Assembly (NCBI RefSeq): GCF_000186865.1 | Contig: NW_008705577.1 | Coordinates: 21,443-85,442, forward strand | Direction: 5' to 3' | DNA: 64,000 nt | Source: Aureococcus anophagefferens | Taxonomy: Eukaryota > Sar > Pelagophyceae > Pelagomonadales > Pelagomonadaceae | Part shown: positions 47,192 through 57,328 of the stretch, in pieces | Numbering within the stretch: position 1 is the first letter of the stretch | Layout of the letters: each line of letters begins with the position of its first letter | Notes under the pieces: generated by a model | Database searches by the model: none | What the model saw: only the letters and a program-made list of their open reading frames with translations | Told to the model about the DNA's origin: nothing | Translations under genes and position numbers: made by a program

Positions 47192-50100
47192 TTAAAGCGC
47201 CTTGGCCATCTGCGTGTCGTCGGACACGGCCCGGGGCCGGCTCTGGTGGCGCCGCCAGAAGGCCAGGGCCGCGACGACGGCGGCGAGCGCCGCGGCGACG
47301 ACGCCCCGCCACGTCGTCGTCGCGCGGTGGATCGCGTGGCGGCGCAGGAGCGACACGCAGTCTGGCGACGGCGGCGCCGCGCGCCGCTCCGCGACGTCGT
47401 CCGCGGCGCAGTCGTAGAGCGCCATCCACCGCGCGCAGTGGTCGGGCGTGCCGTCGCGCTTCCCGCCCGGGTACCCCGGCTCGACCACCCAAGGGTGCGC
47501 GTCGCAGCGCGCGAGGATGCCCGCGTGGAGCGGGCTACCGGCACCGCCGTCGCGGAGGAAGTCGCGGTAGTCGTCGGGCTTCGGGCCGTGGAAGTGGAGC
47601 AGCGACGCGCGGCCGGGCGCGTAGGGCCAGTAGGGCCGCCAGTTGAACGCGGGCCAGTTCGCGACGTCGAAGCGGCCCCGGTAGAAGGACGCGTAGGCGC
47701 CCTGGTCGCCCGGCCCGTAGTCGCCGAAGTGGAGCCCGCGGTCCACGTTCTCCGGCGAGAAGATCCAATCGAGAAACGCCGCGTAGGTCCGCCGGAGGCC
47801 GGCCAAATTCAGGAGCATGACGCCCGCGTTGCCGTAGTTCGGCGCGCGCGGCGTCTCCGCGCCCAGGGAGAAGAACTCGGGGGCCGCGGCCCCGAAGGCG
47901 ACGCCGTCGAGGAAGAGCACGTCCGTGTCCGCGTAGAGCACGACGTCGCCGTGGACCGCCGGGTCGAGGAGCAGGGGCACGTCCACGCGCAGGAACGTCG
48001 ACGCGAGGCTCCGCGGCGACGCGTAGAGCGGGCTGAACTTGACGTTGCGCCTCCCCGCGGTCGTGTTGAGCGCGCGCTCGAGGAGCGGCAGCCAGAGCGG
48101 CGCGTGGTGCACGACCTCGACGCCGCGCGCCGCGAGCCAGAGGGCGAGGGGCGCCGACCGCGGGCCCCAGAAGACGCAGACGGGCTTGAGCGACGTCCGC
48201 TCGAGCGCGGACACGACCGCGCGCTTCGTCATGGCGACCCAGGCCGGGGACGCGTCTCCCGTCGCTAGGAACACCCACGTCGCCACCGGGGCGCGCCGCC
48301 GCGGCGCCGCCGAGGACATCGCGGGCCGCGGGTCGACGATTGGCCGGTCCGTCGACGCGACGTCGGCCCGGAACGCGGCCGCGGCGAAGTGGAGCGCGAC
48401 GTCGCCAAACTGGGGGCCCGCGGCCGCCGCGTAGTCGAACCACGCGTCCCCAAAGGCCGCCGCCGCGTCGCAGGTCCGCCGGAGCACGAACGCGCCGTCG
48501 AACGCCGTCGACGGCGGCGAGTTGCCCCGCTTCGCGAGCTCGCGGAGCTTCGCGGCCACAAAGGCCTGGGCCTTGGCGACGGCCTCGGCGTCCGGCGGGT
48601 CGTCGGAGAGCCGCGCCTCCTCGACGAGCCCCGAGGCGAGCTCGCCGCCGGCCACTCGCCCGAGCACGCGCCGCGGCCGCAGGCCGATCGCGGGCCGCTC
48701 GAGGTTCGCGTAGACCGCGGCGACGGCCGCGTCGACGTCGACGCCGCGCGCGGCCGCGTCCACGTAGAGCGAGACGTCGTAGCCGTGGAGCGCGGGCTCC
48801 CGGTGGGGCATGGCCTGGAGCGCGAGCGCGTGCAGCCGCCGCGAGTTCCACGTGGACCGCCAGTCCATGCGCGTCGCCGCCCAGCCGCGCGGCGGCTTCG
48901 CGAGGACGTCGGTGTCGTCCGTGAAGAGCCGCCGGTCGACGACGTAGCCCCGGGCCGCCTCGCCGCGCTTCGGCAGCGCGAGGCCGTCGAAGCGCCGCGG
49001 GCCGCCCGCGGCGCCCGCGGCGTCGACGGCGTAGACGACCAAACGCGTCGCGACCGCGGGCACGTCGTCGACGACGCCCAGGAGCGGCAGCCACGCGCGC
49101 TCCATGTAGTGGCCCGCCTCGAGCGAGTCGCCCGCCGCGAGCTCGCGCGCGAGCGCCTCGTAGGTCGCCTTGGGCCGCCGTCGGAGCGCGTGTCGGCCCG
49201 CGGCGAAGAGGCCCCCGAGGCACGTCGGGAAGGGGTCGCCGCCGCCGCCGCCGAGGTGCGCGTCGATCCACGCGCCGACGGGCCGCGTCGCCGCGCGCGC
49301 GTAGGCCTCGTCCGCGTAGCAGTTGCCGAAGCGCGCGCACTGCTCCGACTTGTACGTCGGGAGCTCGAAGGCGCGGGCCTCGCGGCCCTGGCGCCGCGCG
49401 CAGAAGGCCTCGAGGTTTCGGGGAGCGCCGCGGCGAAGGTCAGCACGTTCGCCATGGCCCCGAGGTGGTCGTGCCACACCGTCGTGTCCTTGAGGAAGAA
49501 CGTCGCGTTCGCGAGGTCGTCGTAGGTCCGAGCGACGTGCGCCAGATAGGTGTGGTCGCAGCGGCCGACGTTGGGCAGCTGCTCGGTGAAGATCTGCACG
49601 CGCCGGCCGCCGCGGTCGCCCGCGAGCCTGCGCAAAGCGGCCGCGTCGCCCGCGGCGCAGCCGCCGGCGCGCTTGCAGTAGGAGAAGACGCGCACGTGGA
49701 CCGCGCGGTAGGGCAGCGCGCGGAGCAGACTGGCGACCATGGGCGCCGCGGGCCGGTCGTAGGCGGCGACGACGACGTCGACGGTCTCGGGCGGCCGCGG
49801 CGTCGCCCGGTGGCTCATCGCGCCCTCAAAGGCCGGCGCGGGCGCCGGGCCCCGGAGGTCGCAGGGCGCGCCCGCGCCGCAGGTTGCGCCGTAGGGCATC
49901 TCCAAACCCCAGCCGGGCAGCACGCCCCGGGCTTTGGGGTCCGCGCACTCGCCCGACGCGGCGTCGCACGCGCAGCCGCACGCGCAGCCGTCCAGGACGC
50001 CGTCGTCGCCCCGGCGCCGCGCGGCGCAGAGCGCCCGCTTGTAGCGCTTCGCGGGCTGCTCCCGCGCGAGTAGCGCGGCCCAGGTGCGCTCCATGAGCGC

Positions 50101-51582
50101 GTTCGACGACCGCTCGTGCGTGTAGAGCGTCCGCTCGAGCGTGCGCCACGTCGCGCGCGCGATCTTGGCCACGCGGCTCCGGTGCACGCCGAAGATGCCG
50201 CCGTAGCACACGGCGACGACGACGCGGTCCAGGAGCGGCGCGAGCAGCGTCTGCGTCTGGAGCCAGGCCCGCAAGGGCAGCGCCTCGTGGCGCGCGGGCG
50301 CGTGCGTGCCGTTGTGGCCTGGGGAGGAACCGGGGTGATGCAACGTCGCTTCAACGTGCGTGTGCCGCGCGCGCGCGTTCCCAAAACTGCATTCCGAGGG
50401 ATGACCGCTCGTCCAAACATCAGCCGAAACGAGTGGAACACGGCCGAAGAGGAGCCTTGGAAGTTCGCGCCCTTGTTTCCCGCCCCGGTCGCGGCCCGGG
50501 TCGAAGTCCGCGAGCTCGTTCATCATGTGGAGCGCGCTGCCGCCGGCCGCGGGCCGCCGGCCGCAGCCGAAGCCCACGTGGCCCAGGGCCGCGTGGGCCG
50601 TCGCGCAGACCGGGGCCGCGAGCTTCCGGAGCTCCGGTGCTAGATCCTCGTCTTTGAAGAAGAGGACGACCTGGTGGAGCGGCGCGCCGGAGCTCACGCG
50701 CCGGAAGAGGTGGTGCGCGTAGGTGTGGTGCTCGCCGCCGACGTTGCTCAACCGCTCCACGCGCGCGTCGGGCAGCTTGCGCCGCGCGCCCTCGGCGTCG
50801 CCGCATTTCGAATAGACGTAGACGTCGCGGACGTCGACGCCGCAGTCCCGGAGCTCCGCCGCGACGAAGTTGACCCAGCCCACGTTGCCCGCGCAGTGGG
50901 CCACCACCAGCTCCGCCGTCGCGCGGCTGTCGTTGCGCGCCGGCCGCGCGGTGAGCGGCGCCCACTGCGCGTCGGAGCATTCCGCGCACGCGGTCCGGCC
51001 CGCGAGCGCCGCCGCGGGCCGCAGGCCGCTGCGGCAGGCGCCGGCGCCCGTCGCGTTGGCGCAGAAGGGGCGGCCGTCGGCGGGGCGGCAGTCCGGCGGG
51101 CAGTGCCACTCGTCGTCGCCGCGGCAGACGTCGCCGTGGTCGACCTCGTCGTGGGCCTCCAAATTCGGGCAGAGGCCCCGCAGGCCCGTGCGGCACGGCG
51201 CGCCCGTGAAGGGGTGCGCGCAGTCGTCGCGGCCCCGGGGGACGCAGTCCGACGGGCAGCCAATCTTTCGCTTTTTCCGGCAGACGTCGCCGCGGTCGCG
51301 GCGCGCGGCGAAGACGGGCCGCCCGCCGCCGCCGCAGGTCGGCGCGTCGCGCCGCGCCGCGCTCCGGCAGGGCGCGCCGTGGCCGTTGACGCAGTAGGGC
51401 GCCTCGCGGCCCTCCGCGGGCGCGCAGTCCGCCGGGCAGGACCAGCTCGACCGGTCGCGGACGGACCGGCAGACGTCGCCGTGGTCCAGCTCCTCGTGGA
51501 CCTCGAGCAGCGCGTCGCCGCCGCAGGCCTCGCCGCCGACGCGGCCGAGCGCCAGGAGGAGCGCGAGGGCCGCGACGCGCAT
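47192..51582 (-). CDS. trimodular glycosyltransferase: Cys-rich repeats, two DUF3431-like modules, GT8-like domain
   Basis: The start at 51582 gives a signal peptide (MRVAALALLLALGRVGG). Three Cys-rich repeats follow (GDVCR ... CP.DC.P ... CR, about residues 30-210). Then come two DUF3431-like modules: AELVVAHCAGNVGWVNFVA ... LSNVGGEHHTYAHHL, and VDVVVAAYDRPAAPMVASL ... LPNVGRCDHTYLAHV. The last part is a nucleotide-sugar transferase domain with VVLYADTDVLF as the DxD motif and a C-terminal membrane helix. An introner lies within the first DUF3431 module. A single-base frame break at about 49425 in a CCCC run (one C apparently missing) separates this frame; correcting it gives about 1404 residues. 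If the break is real, these would be two genes. A Golgi enzyme is likely. Confidence 0.75.
50319..50487 (+). mobile_element. introner in the glycosyltransferase gene
   Basis: A 169-bp element with imperfect ends CTGGGGAGGAAC and (reverse complement of the right end) CGGGGCGGGAAAC. Flanking 8-mers GTTGTGGC (50311-50318) and GTCGCGGC (50488-50495) agree at six of eight positions. The inside shares CGTCGCTTCAACGTG, a GCGCGCGCGCGTTCC stretch and CGTCCAAACATCAGCC with the element at 4189. Splicing out 50495-50319 (GC donor, AG acceptor) joins DFDPG to HNGTHAP in phase. The intron is 177 bases, a multiple of three with no stop, so unspliced RNA would also read through. Confidence 0.82.
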
Positions 51583-51797
51583 CACGCGGGAACGGCGTGT
51601 CAAAGGGCTGCTCTGGGCATCATCGTCTGCGATGATGACAAAAACTGTGCACGTTCCCCGCAACGGCAATATGTTGCCTGCGACTAGCGCTCAGGTTGGC
51701 CACTTGACTTGCCACTTGGTTGGCCCGCACTTCCGAGTCGCTCGGAGTAAGTCGAGCAAGTGACCGAGCTCAAGTCCGAGCTCTCTCGAGAATGATT

Positions 51798-53273
51798 TTA
51801 GCGGACGTCGCGGAAGGACGACTTCGGCGGCTCGGCGAGGACGACCTTGCGGGCGGTCTCGAGGGAGAGCACGCTCGCGGCGAAGTGGAGCCAGGCGTCG
51901 AGCTCCGGCCGGCGCCGGAAGAGCAGGTCCGGGATGAGCGGCTCGCGGTCGCCTCCGTCGTCCGGGTCCTGGCGGAGCGCCGCGCAGACCGCCTCGGCGA
52001 TGACGACGAGGTTCGCGTCGCGCGACAGGGTCACGTGGCGGCCGTCCGCGCGGGCGACGCGGATCGCGTGGGCCGCGCGCTTCAGCAGGCCCCGCGACGC
52101 GTCGTCCGAGTGCGCGCACTCGCCCGTCCGGAAGAGGAGCGCGTCGAGCACCGCCGCGGCGTCCGCGCGCCGCGGCTCGTCGGCGAGGACCGCGAGCACC
52201 GCCGCCGTGACGGCGTTGTGGAGCATGGTGCACGCCGGCAGGTCGAAGAAGCGGTCGACGTAGAAGTTGAGCGCGTCCGGCGCGGCGAGCGCGTCCGCCA
52301 CGCCCGCGCACCGAGCCGCGGCCCTCAGAAGCCGCGCGCGCGCGAGCAGGTCCGCGCCGACCTCGCCCCGCGGCGCGTCCGGCCGCAGGAGCAGCGCCGT
52401 CCGCCGCGGCGCGACGGCGCCGGCGACGACCCTCCGCAGGGACCGGTCGTCGGCGACGGCGGCGACCAAAGCGGACAGGACGTCGCAGGCCTCGGCCGTC
52501 GCCTCCGCGGCCGCGACGAGCGCCGCGAGCGTCTCCGGGTCGCCCGCGAGCGCCGCGGCGCACCGCCCGCGCGCCGCGGCGTCCGCGAGCGCGCCGAGGA
52601 ACATGGTCCGCCCGTTGCGCGCGCCGCGGCCGTCGCCGAGCGCCGCCGCCGAGGCCCGGAGGAACGGCGGCGGCGCCGCGCACGCGACGAGCTTGCCGCC
52701 GAAGGCATCTCTCAACATCATCGCGCCGACCTGGCCCGCCGCCCAGGACGACGCCAGCCGCTTCGGCAGCCCTTGCAGAAAATCCGCGCGGCCGAGCGCG
52801 TTCGTCGTCGCGAATCTCCCGGACCGCAGCAGCGCGGCCAGGACGCGCTCCCAGCGGTTCGCGCGCATGGGCGTCGCGTCGTCGTCGTCGTCGTCGTCGA
52901 GGAACGCGGCGAGCCGGCCCCAGCAGCCGTCGCAGGCCGCGCAGGCCTCGGCGACGGACGAGCACGCGCCGTCCTCTCCGGTCAGCACCTCGGCCGCGAC
53001 GCCGCCGCGCCGGTCCCGCCGCGTCGGCTTGTCGGGCTCGAGCGTCTCCGTGTCGCCGGACTGGCCCTCGCCGTCGCGGACGAGCGCGCAGGCGACGACG
53101 GCCTCGGGGTGGTCCCGGAAGAAGGTCACGAGGTCCGCATTGGCGCGCAGCTCTTGGAGCAGGTCCTCCTCGTCGAGGAGCTCTATTACGCCGTCTTCTG
53201 CTGCGAGCGTGCCGTTTTCGACCTGTTCGAGGATCTCGGCGACGCGGTTGTCCTCGAAGTCGAGGAAGTCCAT
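51798..53273 (-). CDS. SAPS-like regulatory subunit of protein phosphatase 6
   Basis: A 491-residue protein; I chose the ATG at 53273 (MDFLDFEDNRVAEILEQVE). The start resembles SIT4-associated (SAPS) proteins, in which LLEDEDLLQELR-type motifs come early: here VIELLDEEDLLQELRANADLVTFF. The rest is alpha-helical in HEAT-like pattern and includes LPACTMLHNAVTAAVLAVL, similar to the SAPS core. SAPS proteins are regulatory subunits of PP6 (Sit4) phosphatase. An Asp run (LDDDDDDDATP) and Ala-rich helices are lineage features. The family call rests on the N-terminus and the general helical pattern, so it is moderate. Confidence 0.62.
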   Translation of the reverse strand: MDFLDFEDNRVAEILEQVENGTLAAEDGVIELLDEEDLLQELRANADLVTFFRDHPEAVVACALVRDGEGQSGDTETLEPDKPTRRDRRGGVAAEVLTGEDGACSSVAEACAACDGCWGRLAAFLDDDDDDDATPMRANRWERVLAALLRSGRFATTNALGRADFLQGLPKRLASSWAAGQVGAMMLRDAFGGKLVACAAPPPFLRASAAALGDGRGARNGRTMFLGALADAAARGRCAAALAGDPETLAALVAAAEATAEACDVLSALVAAVADDRSLRRVVAGAVAPRRTALLLRPDAPRGEVGADLLARARLLRAAARCAGVADALAAPDALNFYVDRFFDLPACTMLHNAVTAAVLAVLADEPRRADAAAVLDALLFRTGECAHSDDASRGLLKRAAHAIRVARADGRHVTLSRDANLVVIAEAVCAALRQDPDDGGDREPLIPDLLFRRRPELDAWLHFAASVLSLETARKVVLAEPPKSSFRDVR

Positions 53274-53590
53274 CGCTGGCTGGACGCCCGCCGCGGCCGA
53301 CGAGACGCGGCGGACGGCACCTCTTGTGCTCGCAAAATCCTTGCCACAGCATCCACAGCTCGATCTCAGAGCGCGCGCCATCTGGATCCGCGCCAGCCGC
53401 ACATTCGGGTCTCGTCGCGTCGACAGCGCGCCGCCGGCGTCCAATCCTGACAGCATACGCTCCACAACAACCCCTCCGACGCCCGCGGTTTCAAATTCGA
53501 CCACGGACAAGAGCGACCGCCGTCGCGCGCGCGAAGAACAATCGAAAAAGGCTTCCCGTTCGAAACCCAACGCCGCGCCGCAGGCAAACC
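53274..53590. other. divergent 5' region between SAPS-like gene and small plastid protein
   Basis: About 317 bases. The minus frame of the SAPS-like gene remains open upstream to 53570, but that part lacks family similarity and is read here as leader. Nothing else is supported. Confidence 0.5.
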
Positions 53591-53938
53591 ATGTACAAGC
53601 TCGTCCTCCTGCTCCTGAACCTCTCCCTTGCTTCGGGCTTTGGGCCGAAGGGCGGCGGCTTCACGGGCGGCTTCGGCGGCAGCATCGGGCCGGGCGGCGA
53701 GGAGGGCGCGCTCTTCTTCCTGCTGCCCAAGAAGAAGTACAGCGCCGCGCCGTCGCACAAGCTCTCCGCCGAGGACGAGGCGAAGAACGCCAAGCTCAAG
53801 AAGGTCGACGCCGACAAGCTCAAGAAGCCGCGATTCGGCGTCGCCATCAAGAACTTCTCCTTCCGATCGCTCTTCTCCTTCGCGCCACCCACGAAGGAGA
53901 GCACGACGTTCGCGAAGAGCCTCGCGACGAGCGCCTAG
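53591..53938 (+). CDS. small protein with heterokont plastid-targeting leader
   Basis: A 115-residue protein with the start at 53591 (AACCATGT context). It begins MYKLVLLLLNLSLASGFGP, a signal peptide followed by an A-S-G-F-G-P stretch resembling the heterokont 'ASAFAP' plastid-import motif with its key Phe. A Gly-rich segment (GGGFTGGFGGSIGPGG) follows, then a lysine-rich helix and a short end (PRFGVAIKNFSFRSLFSF). No enzyme family is recognised. Import to the plastid is inferred from the leader only. Confidence 0.6.
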   Translation: MYKLVLLLLNLSLASGFGPKGGGFTGGFGGSIGPGGEEGALFFLLPKKKYSAAPSHKLSAEDEAKNAKLKKVDADKLKKPRFGVAIKNFSFRSLFSFAPPTKESTTFAKSLATSA

Positions 53939-54051
53939 GCGCCGGGGCCTAAGAATGCCGAAGCAGTGTGCGGGCGAAGTCGCAGCGTCCGCGGCCGCGC
54001 CGACGCGCGTCCACTAGACGCGTCCACTACGCTACTTCGAGTACTAGCATG

Positions 54052-54666
54052 TTAGGGCGGACAGAAGGACGCGTCGATGGAGCCCGCCCGGCTCGTTGGC
54101 GGCGTGATGGCGACGTAGAAGCCGAAGCCGTCGTCGAGGAGCTCGGACCCGTCCGGGTAGTCGCGCTCGTCGAGCGTGTCGTCGAGCGTGTCGTCGAGGT
54201 CGACGACGTTGAGCGACGAGCTCAGGCGCGTGAAGGTCGTCGCGACGCGCCGGAGGCCGACGACGTGGGCGATGCCGATGATGGAAACGATGAGCGGGTT
54301 CTGCCGGAAGCGGCCGAGCCAGTCGACGGGGTCCGGCGCGTCGCGCCGCGAGAACTGCTTGCGGCGGTGGCGCCGCAGGGGGAGGCTGTGGCAGCTCTCG
54401 TCGCTCCCGCCGGCGAGGGCCAGGCTGCTCCGCGACTCGGAGCCGCAGCTCGACGCCATGGAGCTACACGACTCGAAACTGTCGAGGCGGTCCAGCTCGG
54501 GCTGCGAGTCGCACGCAGCCCCGAGGCGATGCATGGTCCGGGTGCGTGGGGGGGTTCGCGGCGCGGCGGTCGGGATTCGTGTCGCGCTCCTAGGAAGCCT
54601 CCACAAGCCCGGCACGGGGCGAGGCGACGCACGCTTCCGGCGTCGGAAGTCGGGAATACTCGTCAC
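54052..54666 (-). CDS. unrecognised 204-residue protein with one hydrophobic segment
   Basis: The N-terminal 40 residues are Arg/Pro-rich; a Ser/Glu-rich middle follows (SFESCSSMASSCGSESRSSL). Residues about 120-140 form one hydrophobic helix (NPLIVSIIGIAHVVGL) that could be a membrane anchor. The remainder is acidic (DLDDTLDDTLDERDYPD) and ends CPP. No family is recognised. It is probably real because the composition is protein-like and the antisense frames are less so, but it could be an artefact. Confidence 0.45.
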   Translation of the reverse strand: MTSIPDFRRRKRASPRPVPGLWRLPRSATRIPTAAPRTPPRTRTMHRLGAACDSQPELDRLDSFESCSSMASSCGSESRSSLALAGGSDESCHSLPLRRHRRKQFSRRDAPDPVDWLGRFRQNPLIVSIIGIAHVVGLRRVATTFTRLSSSLNVVDLDDTLDDTLDERDYPDGSELLDDGFGFYVAITPPTSRAGSIDASFCPP

Positions 54667-54713
54667 GCTTCAAGCAAACGCATCGCGTTGAAGCCTGCTC
54701 TCATTGGCCAGTT

Positions 54714-55874
54714 TTAAGGCGGCGGCGGCGGCGGCCGCGCGCCCGCGAGGTCCGCCTCGCGCCGGAGCCAGCCGGCGATGGCCGCGCCGATGGGCTCGCC
54801 GTGCGGCTCCCGGCAGAGGTTGTGGAAGAGGGGCAGGTCGAGGACGGCCCGCGGGAACAGGTCGTCCGAGACCGCGCCGGCCTCCCTGAGGAGCCCCGGC
54901 TCCGCGCCGCCGAGGCCCTTGAGGACCACGAGGGTCCTGCGCGCCGCGCCGGCGCGTTCGAAGAGGGCCTCGGACCCGGCCAGCGAGCACATGGCGTCCG
55001 CGCGCGAGTGGAGCACGAGCAAAGCGCGGCAGCCTAGATCTTCCAAGCCGCCGTCGTCCATGAACCCGGCCATGGCCGCGGCGCAGGCGTAGAGCGTCCC
55101 CGCCAGCATGGGGCCGTGGTAGAACGTGGGCTCCGTCAACGCTTCCCGCGCGTGGCTCGGGATGGCGTTCTCCGCCGTGTGGAACGTCTCGCCCGCCGGT
55201 CCGAGCAGCTTCTTCGCGGCGGCGAGCGCGTACAAAGCCACCGTCCGCGAGAACGACGAGGGGAAGTCGTCGAGGTAGAGCATGGGCGAGTGGAAGACGA
55301 TGCCGTCGAATTTCCCGCCGAGCTTCGCGCAGCGCGCGGCGATGGCGCCGCCCATCGACGATCCGACGAGGAACCGCGGCAGCGTCGGGTACTCGGCCGC
55401 GGCGGCGGCCGCGAGCTGCAGCGCGTCGCGCGCGAGGTCGTCGAGCGACTCCACGCAGGGCCCCACGTCGCCGTAGAGTCCCTCGGAGTCGCCGTGGCTC
55501 TGGTGGTCGAGCATGAAGACGGAGACGTCGCTCGCCGCGAGCCGCTCGGGTAGGCTCCCGGCCCATTTCTCGTGCGGCCCGCCCTCGGCCGTCGCGCAGA
55601 GCCACTCGTAGCGCGCGCAGACGCGGTAGCCGTGCGCCAGCACGACAAAGGCCACGGGATTCGCCGCGCGCACGCAGTAGGTGGCGATGCGCAGCCCCTG
55701 GGCGTTGACGAGGCTGCCCTTGTCGAGCTCGCCGGGGGCCGTGCCGTCGCGCAGCGGCCACGCGGTGGTTTTGGGCGCTGCCTCAGTGCTCCCGGCAGCC
55801 TCGCCGCCGCTCGCCGCTGCCCCGAGATCGTCGGCCACCGAGTCACCCGCCGCCGCCCCGCGATCGTCGGCCAT
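54714..55874 (-). CDS. alpha/beta-hydrolase, monoacylglycerol lipase-like
   Basis: A 386-residue protein. After a 45-residue low-complexity start, the fold begins AFVVLAHGYRVCARYEW (oxyanion strand HGY). The nucleophile elbow is GSSMGG, and the lid-side motif is MLDHQSHGDSEG, similar to MGL-type lipases. An acid Asp in HSRADAMCSLAGS and a His in LPLFHNLCREPHGE complete the triad. Such enzymes hydrolyse monoacylglycerols or related esters. No signal peptide is obvious. The C-terminus is a proline run. The neighbour is the RING gene on the same strand, 47 bases upstream. Confidence 0.75.
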   Translation of the reverse strand: MADDRGAAAGDSVADDLGAAASGGEAAGSTEAAPKTTAWPLRDGTAPGELDKGSLVNAQGLRIATYCVRAANPVAFVVLAHGYRVCARYEWLCATAEGGPHEKWAGSLPERLAASDVSVFMLDHQSHGDSEGLYGDVGPCVESLDDLARDALQLAAAAAAEYPTLPRFLVGSSMGGAIAARCAKLGGKFDGIVFHSPMLYLDDFPSSFSRTVALYALAAAKKLLGPAGETFHTAENAIPSHAREALTEPTFYHGPMLAGTLYACAAAMAGFMDDGGLEDLGCRALLVLHSRADAMCSLAGSEALFERAGAARRTLVVLKGLGGAEPGLLREAGAVSDDLFPRAVLDLPLFHNLCREPHGEPIGAAIAGWLRREADLAGARPPPPPP

Positions 55875-55921
55875 CGCGCGGCGGCTTCAAATCTTCAATG
55901 AGACGTCAACAAAAGTGTTAC

Positions 55922-57328
55922 CTAGGTCGTGTAGACCTTGACGACGTGCTCGATGGTCGCGCGGCAGATGGGGCACTTGTCCTGCTGGCGGTGGAGGCGC
56001 GTCGCGCAGCGGAAGCAGGCGCACATGTGGCCGCAGGGCGCGAGGACCGCGTCTTTCCGGTGCACGAGGCACACGGCGCACTCCGAGGACTCGACGGGCT
56101 TCGCGGGCCGCGCGCTCTCGTTGGCGAAGGCCGCCAGCAGGCTCGCGTTCGCCGCCTCGACGGCGCGCTTCAGCGCCGCCGAGTCGGCGAACTTGTCGCC
56201 GAAGCTCAGGTCGACGTCGAGGCAGCGGCGCACGAAATCCGCGGTCTCCGGCTGCTTGCCGCCGAAGGCGTTCAGCGACAGCCGCAACCCGTACTCGCGC
56301 CGCGCCCCCACGCGCGCCGCCGCGCGGATGACGCCCGGCAGCGGCGCGCCGTGGATGCGATTCGCGGACGCGAGCGTCGCGAGTAGGTCGTCTGGCGTCG
56401 CCTCCTGGGGGCGCGCCACCGCCAGATGGTGCGCGCCGTGCTCCGTCACCGCCAGCGCGTCGACGTTCTCGAAGGCGACGCACAGGTCGAAGGTCATGAC
56501 CCCGAACAAATTCCGCCGCTTGATCGACACGACCTCGGTGGTGGTGTCGAACGTCGTTGTTTCTAAGGCCGGCCGCGCCATGGCGCACGCCAACAACACC
56601 AGACACAGAAAAACCAACACCTCGTCGGCGCCCGAGTCGTCGAAGCGCAGCGCCAGGGACACGGGCGCGCCCGTGTCGCGCGCGGACGCGCCTAGATAGG
56701 CCTGGACGGCCTCGAGCGCGTCCGCGGCGCGCGCCGCGTCGTCGAAGACGTGGACGACGTGCTCGCCGCCGGACTCGTCGCTGACGACGACGGCGATGAG
56801 CGACGGCGCCGCGCCGCGCCAGGCCGCCTCCGGGTCGAATTTAGCGCGGTTCGCGGGCCGCGGCGGCGCGCGCGGCGCGCGCTGCGGCGGCCCGCGGCCC
56901 TTCTTCGCGGGCACGCCGCCGGCCTCGATGTCGCGCGCCATGGCCGCGACGACCTCGCGCACGGCGTCGGCGTCGCTGGAGTTGCACCGCCGCCGGAGCG
57001 TCCGCGTGCGCAGCGCGTTCGACATTTCGAGCCGCAGCTCCGCGCCCGCGATCTCGAAGGACGAGCGCCGCCGCTTCTCGAAGAGCCGGTCGACGCCGCG
57101 CGGTGTCTCCGTGAGCACGCAGTCGTTGTCCTCGAGGCGCTTGGACCGCGACGCGTGGCGCGTGCACCGCAGCACCTCGCGATGGTGCCTCCCGTCGGCC
57201 GCGGCCGCGCAGGCCGCCGCGATGAGCGCGAGGAGCGCGAGGACGAAGGTCGTCGCCTTCAGGAAGCGGATGCGCACGACGCTGTTCGGTTCGATGGTCA
57301 GCGCCGGGCCGCGCAGGGTCCGGCGCAT
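55922..57328 (-). CDS. RING-type E3 ubiquitin ligase-like membrane protein
   Basis: A 468-residue protein. Residues about 25-45 form a hydrophobic segment (ATTFVLALLALIAAACAA) and a second one is at about 235-250 (VLVFLCLVLLACAMA). The C-terminus carries a clear C3HC4 RING (CAVCLVHRKDAVLAPCGHMCACFRC ... CPICRATI), which in this family recruits E2 enzymes. The region between the membrane segments is basic and may be lumenal or cytosolic. RING-HC proteins with this arrangement act at ER, Golgi or endosome membranes. The substrate is unknown. Confidence 0.75.
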   Translation of the reverse strand: MRRTLRGPALTIEPNSVVRIRFLKATTFVLALLALIAAACAAAADGRHHREVLRCTRHASRSKRLEDNDCVLTETPRGVDRLFEKRRRSSFEIAGAELRLEMSNALRTRTLRRRCNSSDADAVREVVAAMARDIEAGGVPAKKGRGPPQRAPRAPPRPANRAKFDPEAAWRGAAPSLIAVVVSDESGGEHVVHVFDDAARAADALEAVQAYLGASARDTGAPVSLALRFDDSGADEVLVFLCLVLLACAMARPALETTTFDTTTEVVSIKRRNLFGVMTFDLCVAFENVDALAVTEHGAHHLAVARPQEATPDDLLATLASANRIHGAPLPGVIRAAARVGARREYGLRLSLNAFGGKQPETADFVRRCLDVDLSFGDKFADSAALKRAVEAANASLLAAFANESARPAKPVESSECAVCLVHRKDAVLAPCGHMCACFRCATRLHRQQDKCPICRATIEHVVKVYTT

